The translations under genes were made by a program, and so were the position numbers. Below the pieces are notes generated by a model, which saw only the letters and a program-made list of their open reading frames with translations, was not told the DNA's origin and searched no databases. A DNA stretch of 64,000 nt, taken from positions 18,951,501 through 19,015,500 of the forward strand of contig CM065296.1 in assembly GCA_032871835.1 (NCBI GenBank), given 5' to 3'. This document shows, one piece after another, positions 1 through 10,772 of the stretch (within the stretch, counting starts at the first letter, position 1; every line of letters starts with the position of its first letter). The DNA is from Dipteronia dyeriana. Lineage: Eukaryota > Streptophyta > Magnoliopsida > Sapindales > Sapindaceae.

Positions 1-1753
1 CAAGGGTGATGTCATGTTTTTCGAAACTGAACATACACTGTTTTCATTATCCATTTTCACACTTTATCAATTCGAATTTTGAAGTATTTTCTAAATAAAA
101 AGTGTGTATTCATATGTCTACTTGATGGTACTAAAATTTTTTTAAATGATATTAAGTAATTTTAAAGATACGCACCAAAGAGTGGACAATAGACGAACTT
201 GAATTTCAACAGTTTTTGAAATTTTTGGCCTCCATGTTGAGTTGCTTTCTTTTTGTTCCCGTAGAGATATGCGTAGTATGCTTTTAGCTCTATACATCAT
301 TTAAATTTGCTTGTACAGTGGCAATCTTTTGATGTTGACGTGGATAGAACTCTTTGCTTGTTTAGCTTAGGAAAATAGTGGAGACTACCCATGAGCTACA
401 TTTAAGCCTAAAATGCGAAATTTGTGGGTTTTGTTTCTACTCTTTAACACTTTCTTATTTTGATCTTAATTGTGATCTCATTGTACTTAAAATTTGCATT
501 GATTTCCATAGAACTTTATCATGTTGACTGCTTGTTGAGATTTATATTCCCTTGTTAGATGGACTTTTAAAAATGATTTTGGATTTGAGTGTGTTCTTAA
601 ACACCATAAATAGGCCATACCCTCCCACGTCCCTATGTGTGCTTACATTGTAAAAATTTGAGGCCAAACACTAATCCTACATACACCTTCCAACCCAAAC
701 ATAAGACATACCCTTGTTATTGATCATGTTAAGGTGTATAGCTTTAGAGAAGTTATATTTTGCTCTAAATTTTGTAAATGTGTACTTAGGCAATTATGTT
801 TAAATGTGCAAAGGCAAGGGCTAAAAAAAATAGAAAGAAAAGAAAATAAGTGTGAATTACAAACACTTAAGCCTTTAAGTTCTATAAATGTAAAGTTACT
901 CACCAATGAGTACAAGTGTAGCACAAATGAGTAATGTAAAGTTTAGTGCCTAGTCACTTGTGGTGTAATGTGTTTTAGAGCTAACTAAAGTATTGTAATA
1001 TGTATAAACACCATGGCATGATTAGTAACTTTATTCTTCCAACTCTTACCAAATCATCCATCCCACACACCACCACAAATCAGCTTGGCCCCAATACAAG
1101 TGAGGGAAAGTCTATTTGATCTCTTAGAAAGTTTATATTGGGAATATGACTCAATGCATGCTCTTTCCACATTCATGACATTTCAATTCTTTCCATGACA
1201 TCTATCACTATAAAATGTGCTTCATTGAATATACTCATATGCGATATATTAGATTCCATGAACATAACTTCCAAATTACTTGTGTTTGCTAGAGAGTGAT
1301 CGCCTAGGTTATAAGTGAAAAAATCATATTGAAATCCGGTGAGGATTAGAGTCGAGGCGAATTTTATCTTGAGCATTCGAGCGTTGTTGATTTGTAAACC
1401 GAAAACAACCTAAGCATTGACATACTTACATTGTGTGAAGCATTGTTATTGATTAGTATATCTGAGATACTAGCATACGTGTGTTGTTTTTATGTGGTTT
1501 GTTTGGATTGCATCTCATCTTTCTTGTAGAGTAATATGTTTGTGGGTGTTTGTATATATAAACCCTTAGAAGACAAAAATTCTCCATCTAGGGATCGCCT
1601 AGTAGTTGAACGGCTTGAGGTACATGCTAAGTGTCATCGTGTTTCCTATAAAACTGGACTAGACTAGCTTAGTTTTTGTTTACGCTTATTTTGTTTGGTT
1701 GTTTTTCGTTCTAGTTTTGCTCAAGGACGAGCAAAAGATAGGTTTGGGGGCAT
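1..1753 (+). mobile_element. Athila-1: 3' non-coding region of an Athila-like Ty3/Gypsy element
   Basis: This stretch holds no credible coding frame. It is read as the long non-coding interval between the last ORF and the 3' LTR of an Athila-type element on the plus strand. The sequence shows landmarks shared with the same interval of Athila-2 (56084-57938): the phrase AATAGTGGAGACTACC at about 373 and 56509, followed by a T-rich 'gtttctact' stretch, and a stem-loop next to the polypurine tract. The gag-pol part of this element lies to the left, outside the window. Short frames on both strands here (for example 724-934) lack any recognisable domain and are treated as chance. Confidence 0.65.
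1715..1753 (+). other. Athila-1 stem-loop and polypurine tract
   Basis: TTTTGCTC (1715-1722) and GAGCAAAA (1729-1736) form a perfect 8-bp stem with a short loop. It is followed by the purine-rich tract GGTTTGGGGGCAT and then by TG, the LTR start, at 1754. A closely similar block occurs at 57899-57938 in Athila-2. Such a tract primes plus-strand DNA synthesis in LTR retrotransposons; the role of the stem-loop is not known to me. Confidence 0.75.
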
Positions 1754-3300
1754 TGATCGGAGCGATTTATATACCTTTTGAGGTCCCCATTTTCTAGCTT
1801 TTGTTCTTGTTTTTGATTATATTTTGGTATTTAATGTGTTTGTGAGCCTTGTGTAGGTACATGTTCCAACGAAAGGTATTTGAGCTTAATTGAAGAGTTT
1901 TGGAGGTTAAATGGTAGAATTTGGAATAACTTGTGCAGACACCCCAACTTTGGAAGGTCATATCTCTCTTATTCGATCGAACTACATTTTCCATAACCAC
2001 TTTTCAAAAATTCCCATAAGTCTTCTGTCTAACACACTTTATAGATCATGATTCCGATATTTCTAAAGAAAATTATAACCGTTTTCATAACGGTGCGCAG
2101 AGAAGTACAGTATGCAACCGCGCGAGACCAAGTTGCATACCGCGTTTTGTACTGCATTTTTGGGCAGAAAGCTCCAAAAAGTGATGTTCGGTATGCTGTG
2201 TCAATGCAAACAGCACATCGAACCACACTTCTGGGCAGAAATACATTTTTTAGCAATTTTCAGAGGGGTATTCTTGTCTTTTTACCCCAAAGTCTTGTCC
2301 TAACCTCCATCACTATAAATACCCCCTTTTATCCTCATTCTTCAGACAACTCTTCCCTTCTTTTCCCCTATCATGCCTCTTCTCTTCTCTCTTCCATTTT
2401 CTTTCATCTCTTGCTCCCATGAAGGTTTTTCCTCTATATGAGCTCACCATACACCTTCATCTCACCACTATACACTTCCTCCATTCATCTTAGAGTAGAT
2501 TACAAAGAAATTAGGTCCCAAATTCAAGTTAGGAAGGCTAGGAGCATCTTTGGAGGACTTGTCTTCAATGGTTTGCTCTTATTTGCTCATTTCTTTGTAT
2601 TTCTTGTTGCCTTTGATGTGTAACACCGAATTTGGAAATTTGTAAACCGTTCACATGTGCTATATATGTATTTTTGTACTTAAATTCTTTTGGGTTTTGT
2701 TTTTCTAATTGATATGTGTTTTTATGCTCTTAATATGATATGTATGTGTATGAATTGTTAGAAATCAATATGTGTCTATGATTGAGTGCAGGAGTAGTTG
2801 TAATTTAAAGTAGAAATTAGATACCCATGATTGTTGATTGATTGATGGATGACTTGAAATTCCATGTATTGAGTAATTTGAGTAAAAGGGATTTTCCCCA
2901 AAGAGTAGAAAAGGTTTCAGTTTAGGCTTTTAGTTGCTAAATTGACCTTGGTTCATATCCTTGTTCTTAATGGGTTTTTGTATTAAGACACAATTATCCA
3001 TCTACGTGACAAGATTGGGTGACGCATTGATTGTGGGAAAATTCCCTAATCAAGAGGATGAACCTTTAACCTAAATTGAATGTTATTAATGATATAACAA
3101 TCACTTTATTGCACGTAGTTGTTAGGTAAACTTGTTTCCCATGTTTAGCCATCCTAGGGAGTTAACTAAACCGAATCTTTGACCTAGAAGTAAAGACGAC
3201 TGACATTTTATTTGTGCTTATGTAATTATATGGATGTTTTGAATGTTTTAAGCTTTTGCATAATTGATCATTTTGTAATTGATCCATGGTTAGATGCTTC
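1754..3300 (+). repeat. Athila-1 3' LTR (right end uncertain)
   Basis: The LTR starts with TGATCGG directly after the polypurine tract. It contains a GC-rich, self-similar block at about 2095-2250 (gcaaccgcgcg, ataccgcg, repeated gggcagaaa) and then a TATA box (CTATAAATA, 2313-2321) followed by a pyrimidine-rich leader, which is the U3-promoter layout also seen in Athila-2. I estimate the right end near 3300 from the TATA-to-end distance of about 890 bp in Athila-2. No second copy exists in the window, so the boundary and the 5-bp target duplication cannot be fixed. Frames at 2048-2422 and 2438-2623 lie in the LTR and leader and are not considered genes. Confidence 0.6.
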
Positions 3301-3383
3301 GTACCGAGAGGAGACACATTTGACAATGCTTAGATAAACATTCATTATGCTTGACTAGAAAAAGCTAGAACAACTATATAGAT

Positions 3384-3720
3384 GTGTTCGTGAAAGATTG
3401 GACCACCGGTAGTGATTCTTCGCCTCTAGATAGTTTCAGTCAAGGTCGGAACCTGGCCCAGTATCTGAAACTTAGTCATAGAACCCAATTTCTTCTTATA
3501 GTTCCCCGACCTAAATCGCAAGTAAGAAAGGGGGCTCATCTAGCTCCGGTGTCAGATCCTTGTCTGCTTTCACAGAGAGGGGCAGCAGAGCTCATCGACT
3601 CCCTTTAAGTAGGTCCCAGTAGTTTCTCCCTATCTTAATATGCGACTTTAGCATGTAGATAGGTGGATAAGAGTGCTAGGTCCAGCGGGGTAGGAATCTA
3701 GCTCACAGACACACATACAT
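3384..3720 (+). other. Compositionally distinct patch, possibly organelle-derived DNA
   Basis: This patch is more GC-rich than its surroundings and has an open frame of 74 codons (3384-3608, ending ..AAELIDSL) with no known domain. The text around 3440-3640 (for example gaacctggcccag and gggctcatctagctcc) does not resemble the neighbouring LTR sequence, and it reminds me of plant mitochondrial intergenic sequence. That is an impression from memory, not a search result. It ends in a short (CATA)n run at about 3709-3727. Alternatives are part of an unrecognised repeat or a relic host sequence. Confidence 0.3.
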
Positions 3721-4559
3721 ACATAATACAAGAGATAAGAAGGAAAAAGACAAGTCTTATGCAGAGGTAGACTGAACAAGGGGGCAAAAGCATCACGAGT
3801 GATCATATGCTGAAAAACCCCAAGAAAGTATCAAAAGGAAGGTGAAATACCATTCCTTACATATGTATGTATATCAAGGAGTGCTCCTAAGAGCTTATAG
3901 AAATGGTGAAATAATTCAACAATGGTGCTCCGTAGAGCTTACAATAGTAAACATGTGTTAACCGATACCGGTACATCCCTGGTAAAGGTAAAACACGCGA
4001 TGATGATATAGTTAGAATTTAGACAAAGTGTGTATGCTTCTCTCAGGCTTCTTTATTTATGGATTCGAGATCAGTTCTGTGATAGAGGTTAGACGTCGAA
4101 CCAAACATGTGTTGGAGCATGTATTTTTGGCCTCCTCTTTCATAGAGAAAGCTTTGTCTTATTTATTGGTTCCAATTGCTTGCTACCCACTCTGAAGATT
4201 AATGGATTGATTTTCCTTTCTCATTCGGTGGGATTTTTTGTTTAGGGTATTGGAAGATATCTTGGAGGGAGATGTGTTTGTTTCCTCTTTGGACTCCATT
4301 AATTTAGCCAATCATGATTGAGTTGACTCATTAATTGCGTTGTGAATGTCCATTAAGGAGTTGCTTGGTCTTCCATTAATGGTGTTGATTATCTCCATTA
4401 ATAGGGTTAACTACCTCAATTAATACGGTCGCCCCAATTAATGGAACTTTAAATGTCATGAAAGTCAACCCTCTCTTCCTACGTTGTCGGGAGGAGAGAT
4501 ATGGTTCTGAATTCAGGTGGCCTGGTTCCTTACTATATCAGTCTGCTCTTGTTGGCCTG
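3721..4559. other. Unassigned interspersed DNA
   Basis: I see no gene here. Two similar phrases, gagtgctcctaagagctta (about 3880) and ggtgctccgtagagcttaca (about 3922), form a short diverged duplication. The stretch precedes the LTR-like segment at 4560-5250 and may be part of the same LTR, but there is nothing to fix its ends. Confidence 0.3.
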
Positions 4560-5250
4560 GTTTTATCATGTAGCACATTTTTGGTAACATTCTACCTGGT
4601 CAGGTAGGATACGTATCCTAGATGGGTCTCGAACTGTTATCGTGGTTCTCAAGAACTAGATAGGTGTCATGGAACCTAGGTTCCAAGCATGAGGTACCAT
4701 GGAGGAGGTACCGTGGTACCAGTTCTGCTTGATAACTTATAGTATGTGGCAGTTTGATACGTTTTGGAGACTAACTCTGATTCTACTTATCGTTTGGCAA
4801 GATACCTCATGGCTTATAAGGGTGCTTGGTAGTCCTGATGGTAATGTACTCCTAGGTATCAATATGAGGGTGAGGTATTTTAAGGTACTAGTCTGGTTGT
4901 TATGAGCTTAATTCAACCGCATTAGAGCTTCACATAAGAGTTTTACGAGGTTCTTACTTCGTGCTTGAAAGGTCAGAAATGATCCTCGATGGGATAGTAC
5001 GGCAATGTCGACAAGTCCGGGTATGAGTAAGACAATCTATAAATGTGGATACTCTCTGCCTGCTTCTGAGATGGTTACAAGGTGCCTTGAGCATGCGAAT
5101 CCTAGTACCTCAAGGTAGATGGTAGCCTGTCACGTCAAGCTGGTGCTAAGTAGTGTTTTCTACATGGTAGTCCCTACCAAGTACCAGGTAGATGGAAAAT
5201 TCTTCTTTAGACCCCTACCAAAAAAAGCTGTAAATAACAGGAATTGATAA
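4560..5250 (+). repeat. LTR-like segment of element family E (plus orientation)
   Basis: This segment is recognisable because its right end (about 5190-5247, aagtaccaggtagatgg, then ggaaaattcttctttag and accaaaaaaagctg) matches the reverse complement of 8395-8480 and, more weakly, the E2 leader at about 20800-20850. It carries GAGGTACC motifs at 4690-4720. It has the opposite orientation to the right-hand segment, so the two cannot be an ordinary LTR pair of E1. It may be a separate element's LTR, or an inversion may have occurred. The frame 4699-4905 inside it is not considered coding. Confidence 0.45.
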
Positions 5251-5339
5251 GTTTGGTTCATAATCAAGCAAGATGTCCATCCCTAATTTCAGGCAACAAA
5301 GAAAGAAAGTAAAATGTCAGATAGTTGGATCATGCATCA

Positions 5340-7988
5340 GCTCTCCCCCGGTGGCCTCTTTCCACTGCTTCATCTCCTGGAATCTGCTCCTCAATCCCTA
5401 CTTGTGCAATTTCAGTAAAAATCTCAGCTGGAACTAGATCGTTCTGAAGAGCCACTATAACCTCAACCTTAGCTTGCCCTACTACTTCCTTTGCTCCAGG
5501 AAGATCCTCAACTGCTCCCTTGGTAGCAGGCTAGGGTCTCTATTACCCCCTTAAGAGCAGGTTGACCCCTGCTGCCCAGATTTTGCCAAGTAAAGTTGTT
5601 TCAACCTCCATCGACTCTTGCTCAGTAGGGATTTCCTCCACTACCTTGACAGGCAAAGTCGGGACCCCTTCTTCAACCTGGGAGACAGTTTTGACTGGGG
5701 ATTTGGTGGGAGGATTCACACCAGTGGCCTCTTGCCTATTAAAAGGGAGGATATAGGTTACAGGTCATCATCATCACGAGAAGGACCAGCTCTATCACCA
5801 ATTAGGGCTAACAGCTTCCTTGCTTTTTCCACTCCTCCTTATTCCAATTTACGATGATGGTCAAATCAAAAGGAGGAGGTAGAACCTGACCATTATGAAA
5901 TGCAACATAGAAATAACCATCCCTAAAAGAAAAGTCAACCTCAGCTTCCAAGCTTGCCACCCTATTACGCAAAGAACAGATCTCTTCTTTCTAGCTCCCG
6001 GACCTTGTCCCTCGTGAGGTCCCTCTTTAAGGCATGACACTTTGATCAGAGGTCCACGGTGTCAAATGCACGTTTGTTTCATTCCACGCTACCTTGGGCG
6101 TTCATGAGGGATTTGATGGTCTAGTCCAGTGTATGGCTTAAACCCTAGTTATCAGCCTGCAGTTGAGCGTGCTCAGTCTATACCTTCTCAAACTTATCCT
6201 CAGTGTCTTCAACAGGCTTCTTCATTGAAGTCATCAAGTGGCTCACCGTGGCATTAAATTTAAAAGTTTGCAAGTCATAGAAATAAAGTTAGCTACTGTC
6301 CATATAGGATAAAATAGAGTAAAGCAGAATATCCTTTTCACCTCAGCTATGAGGGCGGAGCCCTTGGAAAGCAGAATGTCATTAGGCATCGAGGTCAAAG
6401 GGACTCAAGCTTGTACCAGGACAAGCCAAGATGAACCAGTCCAAGACTTCATTCTAATCGATCCTAGGTGGAGATCAAGTTCGATCTTGATGAGCCACAA
6501 CAGTAGTGGCAGTAGAAGTTTTTAAACCTCCTCATACCATGAGAGGCAATGAAGCAGGTGAGGGAGGTGGAACAACAATAGCAACAGTGGTAGAGGTAAA
6601 AGCAGCAATATTAGAACTAGTAGTAGTAGTAGAAGAAGCAACAACAGTAGTGGCAACAAGAGCAGTAAAGCCCTGGCCTCTCACCCTAGTCAATCGAGAA
6701 GCGAAAACATCCATTTGAGATATGGGATTGGGAGGAAATGAGAGAGGTATCCTGGGAATCCCAATATGGATACGCCTACCACTCCTCATTGTGATAGGAG
6801 AATGAGGAGTCCTAATAGGTTGGTTGATAGGGGACCCAAGTGGGGTAGGAACTAGATGAGGAAGTGAATGTTCTAGCGGTCCAGTCTCCATCTGGACCAG
6901 TAATGGGATAACAGAAACTACAGAAATAAAAAAAAAAAAGAGTTAGAATACACCAATGACCAACAGGAAAGGCCCATCAACAGAAACAGAGAAGTCTATC
7001 ATACCTGGGGAAGCATCAAAGATGTGCAGGTACCAGTTCACCCTTTTTGGTTCATAAGCATCTAAGGTGGGATACTCTAGGTTGACATACTTACGGTCAA
7101 CGATCACCTTTAAGATCGCCCAAGATTCAAAACGCAGAAAAGCTTTCCCGTAGACTGGCTTGTCATTAAACTGGGTTGGGACTTGCAACCCTGTCCCCCA
7201 ATGTAGACAGAGTTCTTCTAGTCTCCGCCAACCACTGCCCATTCCTCTCTTCAGGAGGCGTCTTTCTTAGTAGCACCTGATACGATGAACTTCAAGTTGT
7301 TCTTCACCCGAGTGTGGAACTGACCCTTGAGACCAGGAGTTAGAGTAGTAATCTAGAAAAGGAGGCAAAACTCATCTAATCCTGGTTCACAATCAACATT
7401 GTCCTTACCGCACTGCTCCTTCCACAGAAGGAAGAAACCCACCTGGTGCCTCAAAAACCCTAGTGTCAATTGGAGGGGAGCAAACAGAAGGGCGTTAAGT
7501 GCCATGAGGAGAGATGGATAGAAAGGAAACCTTACCCCGCTTTCAAAAGCAGCGGTATGAACATGGAGCACACCGGAGTACACATCACACCTCCTATGAA
7601 GAACAAAGATTGTAATGCTATCAGGGACGTTGAATCTCTCCCTCAGACGATCTATCGACTCCGTAGTAGCGGTGGAATTAGGAATGATACTGAAATCTTA
7701 TAGGTGGGAAAGTACCCCTCCTAGTGTAAGACCTCGACCTGTTCCCCACAAGCCTTGATGCCACTGAATTTTTCACTCGAATTCCCCTCAACTATTTCCA
7801 AAGGAGTATCTAGGTTGTTTGAAAAACTAGTCCTAATGGCAGTGTTCCGACCGGAATAACGGCGTGGTTATAGAGAAGGAACGTCGCTCTCCCTGATATC
7901 CTCTAACTGGGTTCATTTCCTACTAGTAATACTCAGAGAGTCACCCTCCACAAATTTTTTGATGCTGTCACGATCAGAGTTCGACATA
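5340..7988 (-). pseudogene. E1: Transposase_28-like ORF of a non-autonomous element (decayed)
   Basis: This is a decayed gene read on the minus strand. A start ATGTCGAA (7988) matches the start of E2 at 21229 but has one extra A that breaks the frame. The central part (about 7583-7353) contains GVRFPFYPSL, then a QLTLGF-type stretch and LLWKEQCG. This pattern is characteristic of the plant 'putative gypsy type transposon' domain (Pfam Transposase_28, PF04195). Next comes LEYPTLDAYEP..VNWYLHIFDA (about 7090-7010), an 87-bp intron, a low-complexity Thr/Val/Ser-rich stretch (6891-6532), and a region with coiled-coil flavour (about 6300-6000) full of stops. A purine tract CGGGGGAGAG followed by TGATGCATG (about 5351-5330, minus strand) could be its polypurine tract and LTR start. 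No protease, integrase or RT is present. The function of this domain family is unknown. Confidence 0.6.
6918..7004 (-). other. Predicted 87-bp intron in E1
   Basis: On the minus strand the exon ends GATGCTTCCCCAG and the intron starts GTATGATAG (7004). It ends with a T-rich tract and TTTCTGTAG (6918). The intron in the homologous copy E2 (22219-22305) lies at the same place after a matching exon end (GATGCTACCCCTC) and has the same length of 87 bp. The same position and length in two diverged copies support a real spliced intron. Confidence 0.6.
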
Positions 7989-8394
7989 ATAGAAGCATAT
8001 ATTGGTCTAGAAATTAAAGAAGGAAGATTTGGAAGAAGCGAAGAAGACAGAGAAAGTCACTGGATGTTTTTTAAAATTTGAATATAAATGATTTGGATGC
8101 ATGAAAGAAATGAAGAGTGATTCAAGTTTAAATAGGAATAATGGAACAGTAATCGTAACACCCGTGACAGAAGCGTGATTAAGGAGGTAAGATTTTCACC
8201 TGGATATGCCTAGAAACGCCCTTACTGTAGAAACTTTTTCATTGTTTCAACAGGTACGTATTCATTGCCTGACACATAGACATTGCATTTATTAAGAATA
8301 TTTCTTCCCAAATTCTGGTAACTAATTTGAGAAGAAAAATTTACCAAACGGAATGGGTAATCTGACTCCAACCATGTTAATCACCAGTGTTCAA
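7989..8394 (-). other. E1 leader upstream of the ORF
   Basis: Read on the minus strand, this interval matches the E2 leader: gaagtcccctctgacttg and ggttggagtcagatt correspond to E2 text at about 20845-20900, and aatttgggaagaaat corresponds to E2 text at about 20945. It is therefore the untranslated leader between the LTR and the E1 start codon. I could not identify a convincing tRNA primer site in either copy. Confidence 0.5.
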
Positions 8395-9262
8395 GTCAGA
8401 GGGGACTTCCATTAATAACCAATTTTTGTAAGGGCTCAAAGAGAAATTTTCCACCTAGCTGGTACTTGATAGAAAGCAACCTCCTAATACCAGGTAGGAA
8501 TGGCACACTATGGTCTACCTTAAAAGTGCCTGGTCATGCATGACCAAGGCACCTCAGTCTTATTATTAAAGCGAGTTAAGACCCTGCCACTTTTGTCAAG
8601 TGTCCAGCTGATACCTTGATACCTCAGGGCTACCCTTCCACTCCATCGAGGTATGTGCATGCCTTTCTAGTGGAAAGGAAGATCATAAAGCCCCAACGAG
8701 ATTGACCAAGCACCATGACACTTGAACAGTACCCTAAGGTACCTCGCCATCGCGATCGATCAATCACCACATTATCAGGATGGTACCTCATCAGTAAACT
8801 TGTACCCAGAGGTACCTTACCATTAGGGTGATCAAACACCATATCACCAAGTCGATACTTCATGGTATAGTGCCATTAACAAAAGAAATCAAAATTGTTC
8901 TCCAAACTATAAACAAGCTCTACATATGTATGACCATAACGAAAAAGTCTGAAAAGGAAACAAACACGATTGTCTCCAGGATATCCTTCGCCAACCGATT
9001 CTCCAGGGTCAACTATATTAAATAGAAAATCCCGTAAAATGGAGAAGAAAATCAACCTAGTGATTTTCAGCTTGTATGCCAAGGAAAAACCCTAACAACT
9101 TCATGTATAAATAGAGGGATGATATCACTAAAAAAGGGGATCAACTCCAGAACCTTAGGGGCTATCACTGAAATTCTGCAATCAGCATTAAGCCTAGTGT
9201 TAATAGACAATTGTCTCGAGGTAAGAAATTCCAGTTAACACCCTCGAGACCACCACCATGTA
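8395..9262 (-). repeat. LTR-like segment of E1 (minus orientation)
   Basis: The reverse complement of 8395-8875 matches 4560-5250 over several short blocks (aagtaccagctagg, ggtgccttg, aaggtag). It contains several GGTACC sites (about 8737, 8782, 8812) and the 14-bp palindrome GGTCATGCATGACC at about 8532. It sits upstream of the E1 leader, the position expected for a 5' LTR. The outer end is not defined; I found no clear boundary before the 25-bp duplication at 9263. Confidence 0.4.
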
Positions 9263-9312
9263 GGCACCTTGGGCACCTAACTTGGTTGGTACCTTGGGCA
9301 CCTAACTTGGTT
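9263..9312 (+). repeat. 25-bp tandem duplication
   Basis: Two adjacent 25-bp copies, 9263-9287 and 9288-9312, differ at one base: the first begins ggcaccttgg and the second ggtaccttgg, and both continue gcacctaacttggtt. This is a small local duplication with no evident function. Confidence 0.85.
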
Positions 9313-10059
9313 GAATAAAGATGGATGTATGAATCTAAGTGCAATGAAGACAAGAATGTAATGATTTTGTCATTAACCGTGAATATAATACAAATGGATT
9401 TCTAAACATTCATTATATCTCTGGATATAAGAGGGTCGCGACCTGTGTCTGTCAAATAGTAGATAATAGTTGAGGCCATGTTCTGAATACATAATTTGGG
9501 CCGAAATCTCCAACTTTCTCCTTGTACTGTCAATTGTCGATTCTTCTATCCCTTTTTCTATTTATCTCGGGCGTATTTATACATGGTCCAAGTAGTTCAA
9601 ACCAGTTAATCTCTTGCCATGATTATCTGAATCCATTCCCATGTTATCGGGTGGGATTTCTTATTTGAAAGTCATTGACTTCGCATTAATAACGGATTCG
9701 AGAATATCTTTAGTCGAGATAAGTTTACTTCATATTTGAACTCAATCGCTTGCCTTACACGTACACAGAGTTTTAATATTCAATTGAGTGCAGATATGAT
9801 CCTGTGTGTATTCATGGCATGATTCTTCATGGTGGTCATCGAGTTAGTTGTTAGTTGTTTCGTAGAGTGAGGTAGTTCTATGCCTTACTTATGGTCCCAG
9901 AAGCTTTGGACGGCCTTGTGGGCACTCACTAGGGGTAGTGTGGATTAGGCGGACTTCTTCTTTCATGTACAGATAGGTTACAAGTTTCCCTTAGCGAATT
10001 GGAGCACATCTATAGCATGAATCTGATCCATTTAGAGACCCTCTCTTTGAACCCAAAGA
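9313..10059. other. Unassigned DNA, possibly the outer LTR part of E2
   Basis: There is no credible gene. The stretch includes a TATA-like gcgtatttatacatgg at about 9565 in the plus orientation, after a CT-rich stretch, and it runs into the E2 leader. It is therefore a candidate for the U3 part of the E2 5' LTR. Because the end-of-window copy of E (from about 63640) matches only from about 10060 onward, this assignment is inference. Confidence 0.3.
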
Positions 10060-10318
10060 GGACAACGGGCTTCTGAAGAGGTTGGCAAACTTCTGGTGTA
10101 GGCTACGAGTTAATTTTGACCTCGGGAATCCTTAATCTGGAAAGAGCTCACTTTGTTTGTGTCGGGCTTCACTTCAAATGCTTCCTGAGCTTGATGACCT
10201 TTACTTGCTTTTGGGGCGGTTATTGAGCCAGACATTAGGAGCCGAGGTTCCAGGAGAGGTGATCTCGGGAAGCCTGGATAACCACGTATCAAGATATGAC
10301 CGAATTCCTAGGTAGGTG
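10060..10318 (+). repeat. E2 LTR/leader, left part (split by TR-GAG-1)
   Basis: This segment aligns with 63640-63918 near the window end: both contain tacgagttaattttgacctc, aatgcttcctgag, ggttccagga, ataaccacgtat and gaattcctaggtagg. The alignment continues at 20652 (aggctcgacc, ttctgatagttctgaag, gtagctttatgg), which matches 63918-64000. The E2 sequence was therefore continuous before TR-GAG-1 inserted at 10318/10319. The nearby frame at 10110-10292 is not considered coding. Confidence 0.8.
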
Positions 10319-10623
10319 TGAAAATACAATCACGGTTAAATGCTCAAGGCTAACCTAGAGGGGGGGTGAATAGGTTAGACACCTTTTTCGACTCCCTTAT
10401 AAACAAACAAAAGTTTGTCCCTTTAGATTGCTTATATCAGAATATATATATTAATTAAAGACAATTAATCAATATATAAACACAAGTAAAGTGTTATAAT
10501 AACAAGTAATGGTAACACATACACAATCTATTCTATAGAAAGGAAGTCAACATACATAGAGAGTTCTATCCACAATACAAATATTAAGGAGATAGGGATA
10601 GAGAAAAGTTGACACAAGATATA

Positions 10624-10658
10624 ACGTGGTAAACCTCCGAAGAGGAAACATCAACGGG
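10624..10658 (-). promoter_or_regulatory. Shared LTR stem-loop (TR-GAG-1 3' LTR copy)
   Basis: ACGTGG (10624) and an imperfect CCACGGG partner (here CAACGGG, to 10658) enclose an inner stem CCTC/GAGG. The same layout is seen in the Copia-B LTRs and the Gypsy-C LTR. It lies in the R/U5 part, about 300 bp from the LTR end, so it would be in the RNA leader. Confidence 0.6.
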
Positions 10659-10772
10659 CTAGCAGCCACCGGCAAACAAAATCCACTAGTAGATAAGACA
10701 AGTACAATCTCTCAAGTGACCTCTTCACCTAGAAACTACCCTCCTATCCTACTCTAGAAGTTGTTGCCCTAT

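Noticed and set aside
2048..2422. A 124-codon plus-strand frame as a gene
   Set aside because: It spans the U3 repeats and TATA box of the Athila-1 LTR and has no domain.
4699..4905. A small hydrophobic protein
   Set aside because: It lies in a diverged LTR-like segment, is not supported by any homologous copy, and hydrophobicity comes from T-rich codons.
6532..6891. The Thr/Val/Ser-rich E1 frame as a separate gene
   Set aside because: It is the low-complexity second exon of the decayed E1 ORF, rich in GTA/CAA-type triplets.
7913..7988. A stop codon after about 24 codons seemingly conserved in E1 and E2
   Set aside because: E1 has an extra base near its start, and a better alignment places the two stops at non-homologous positions (VPSL..PR in both copies aligns elsewhere).
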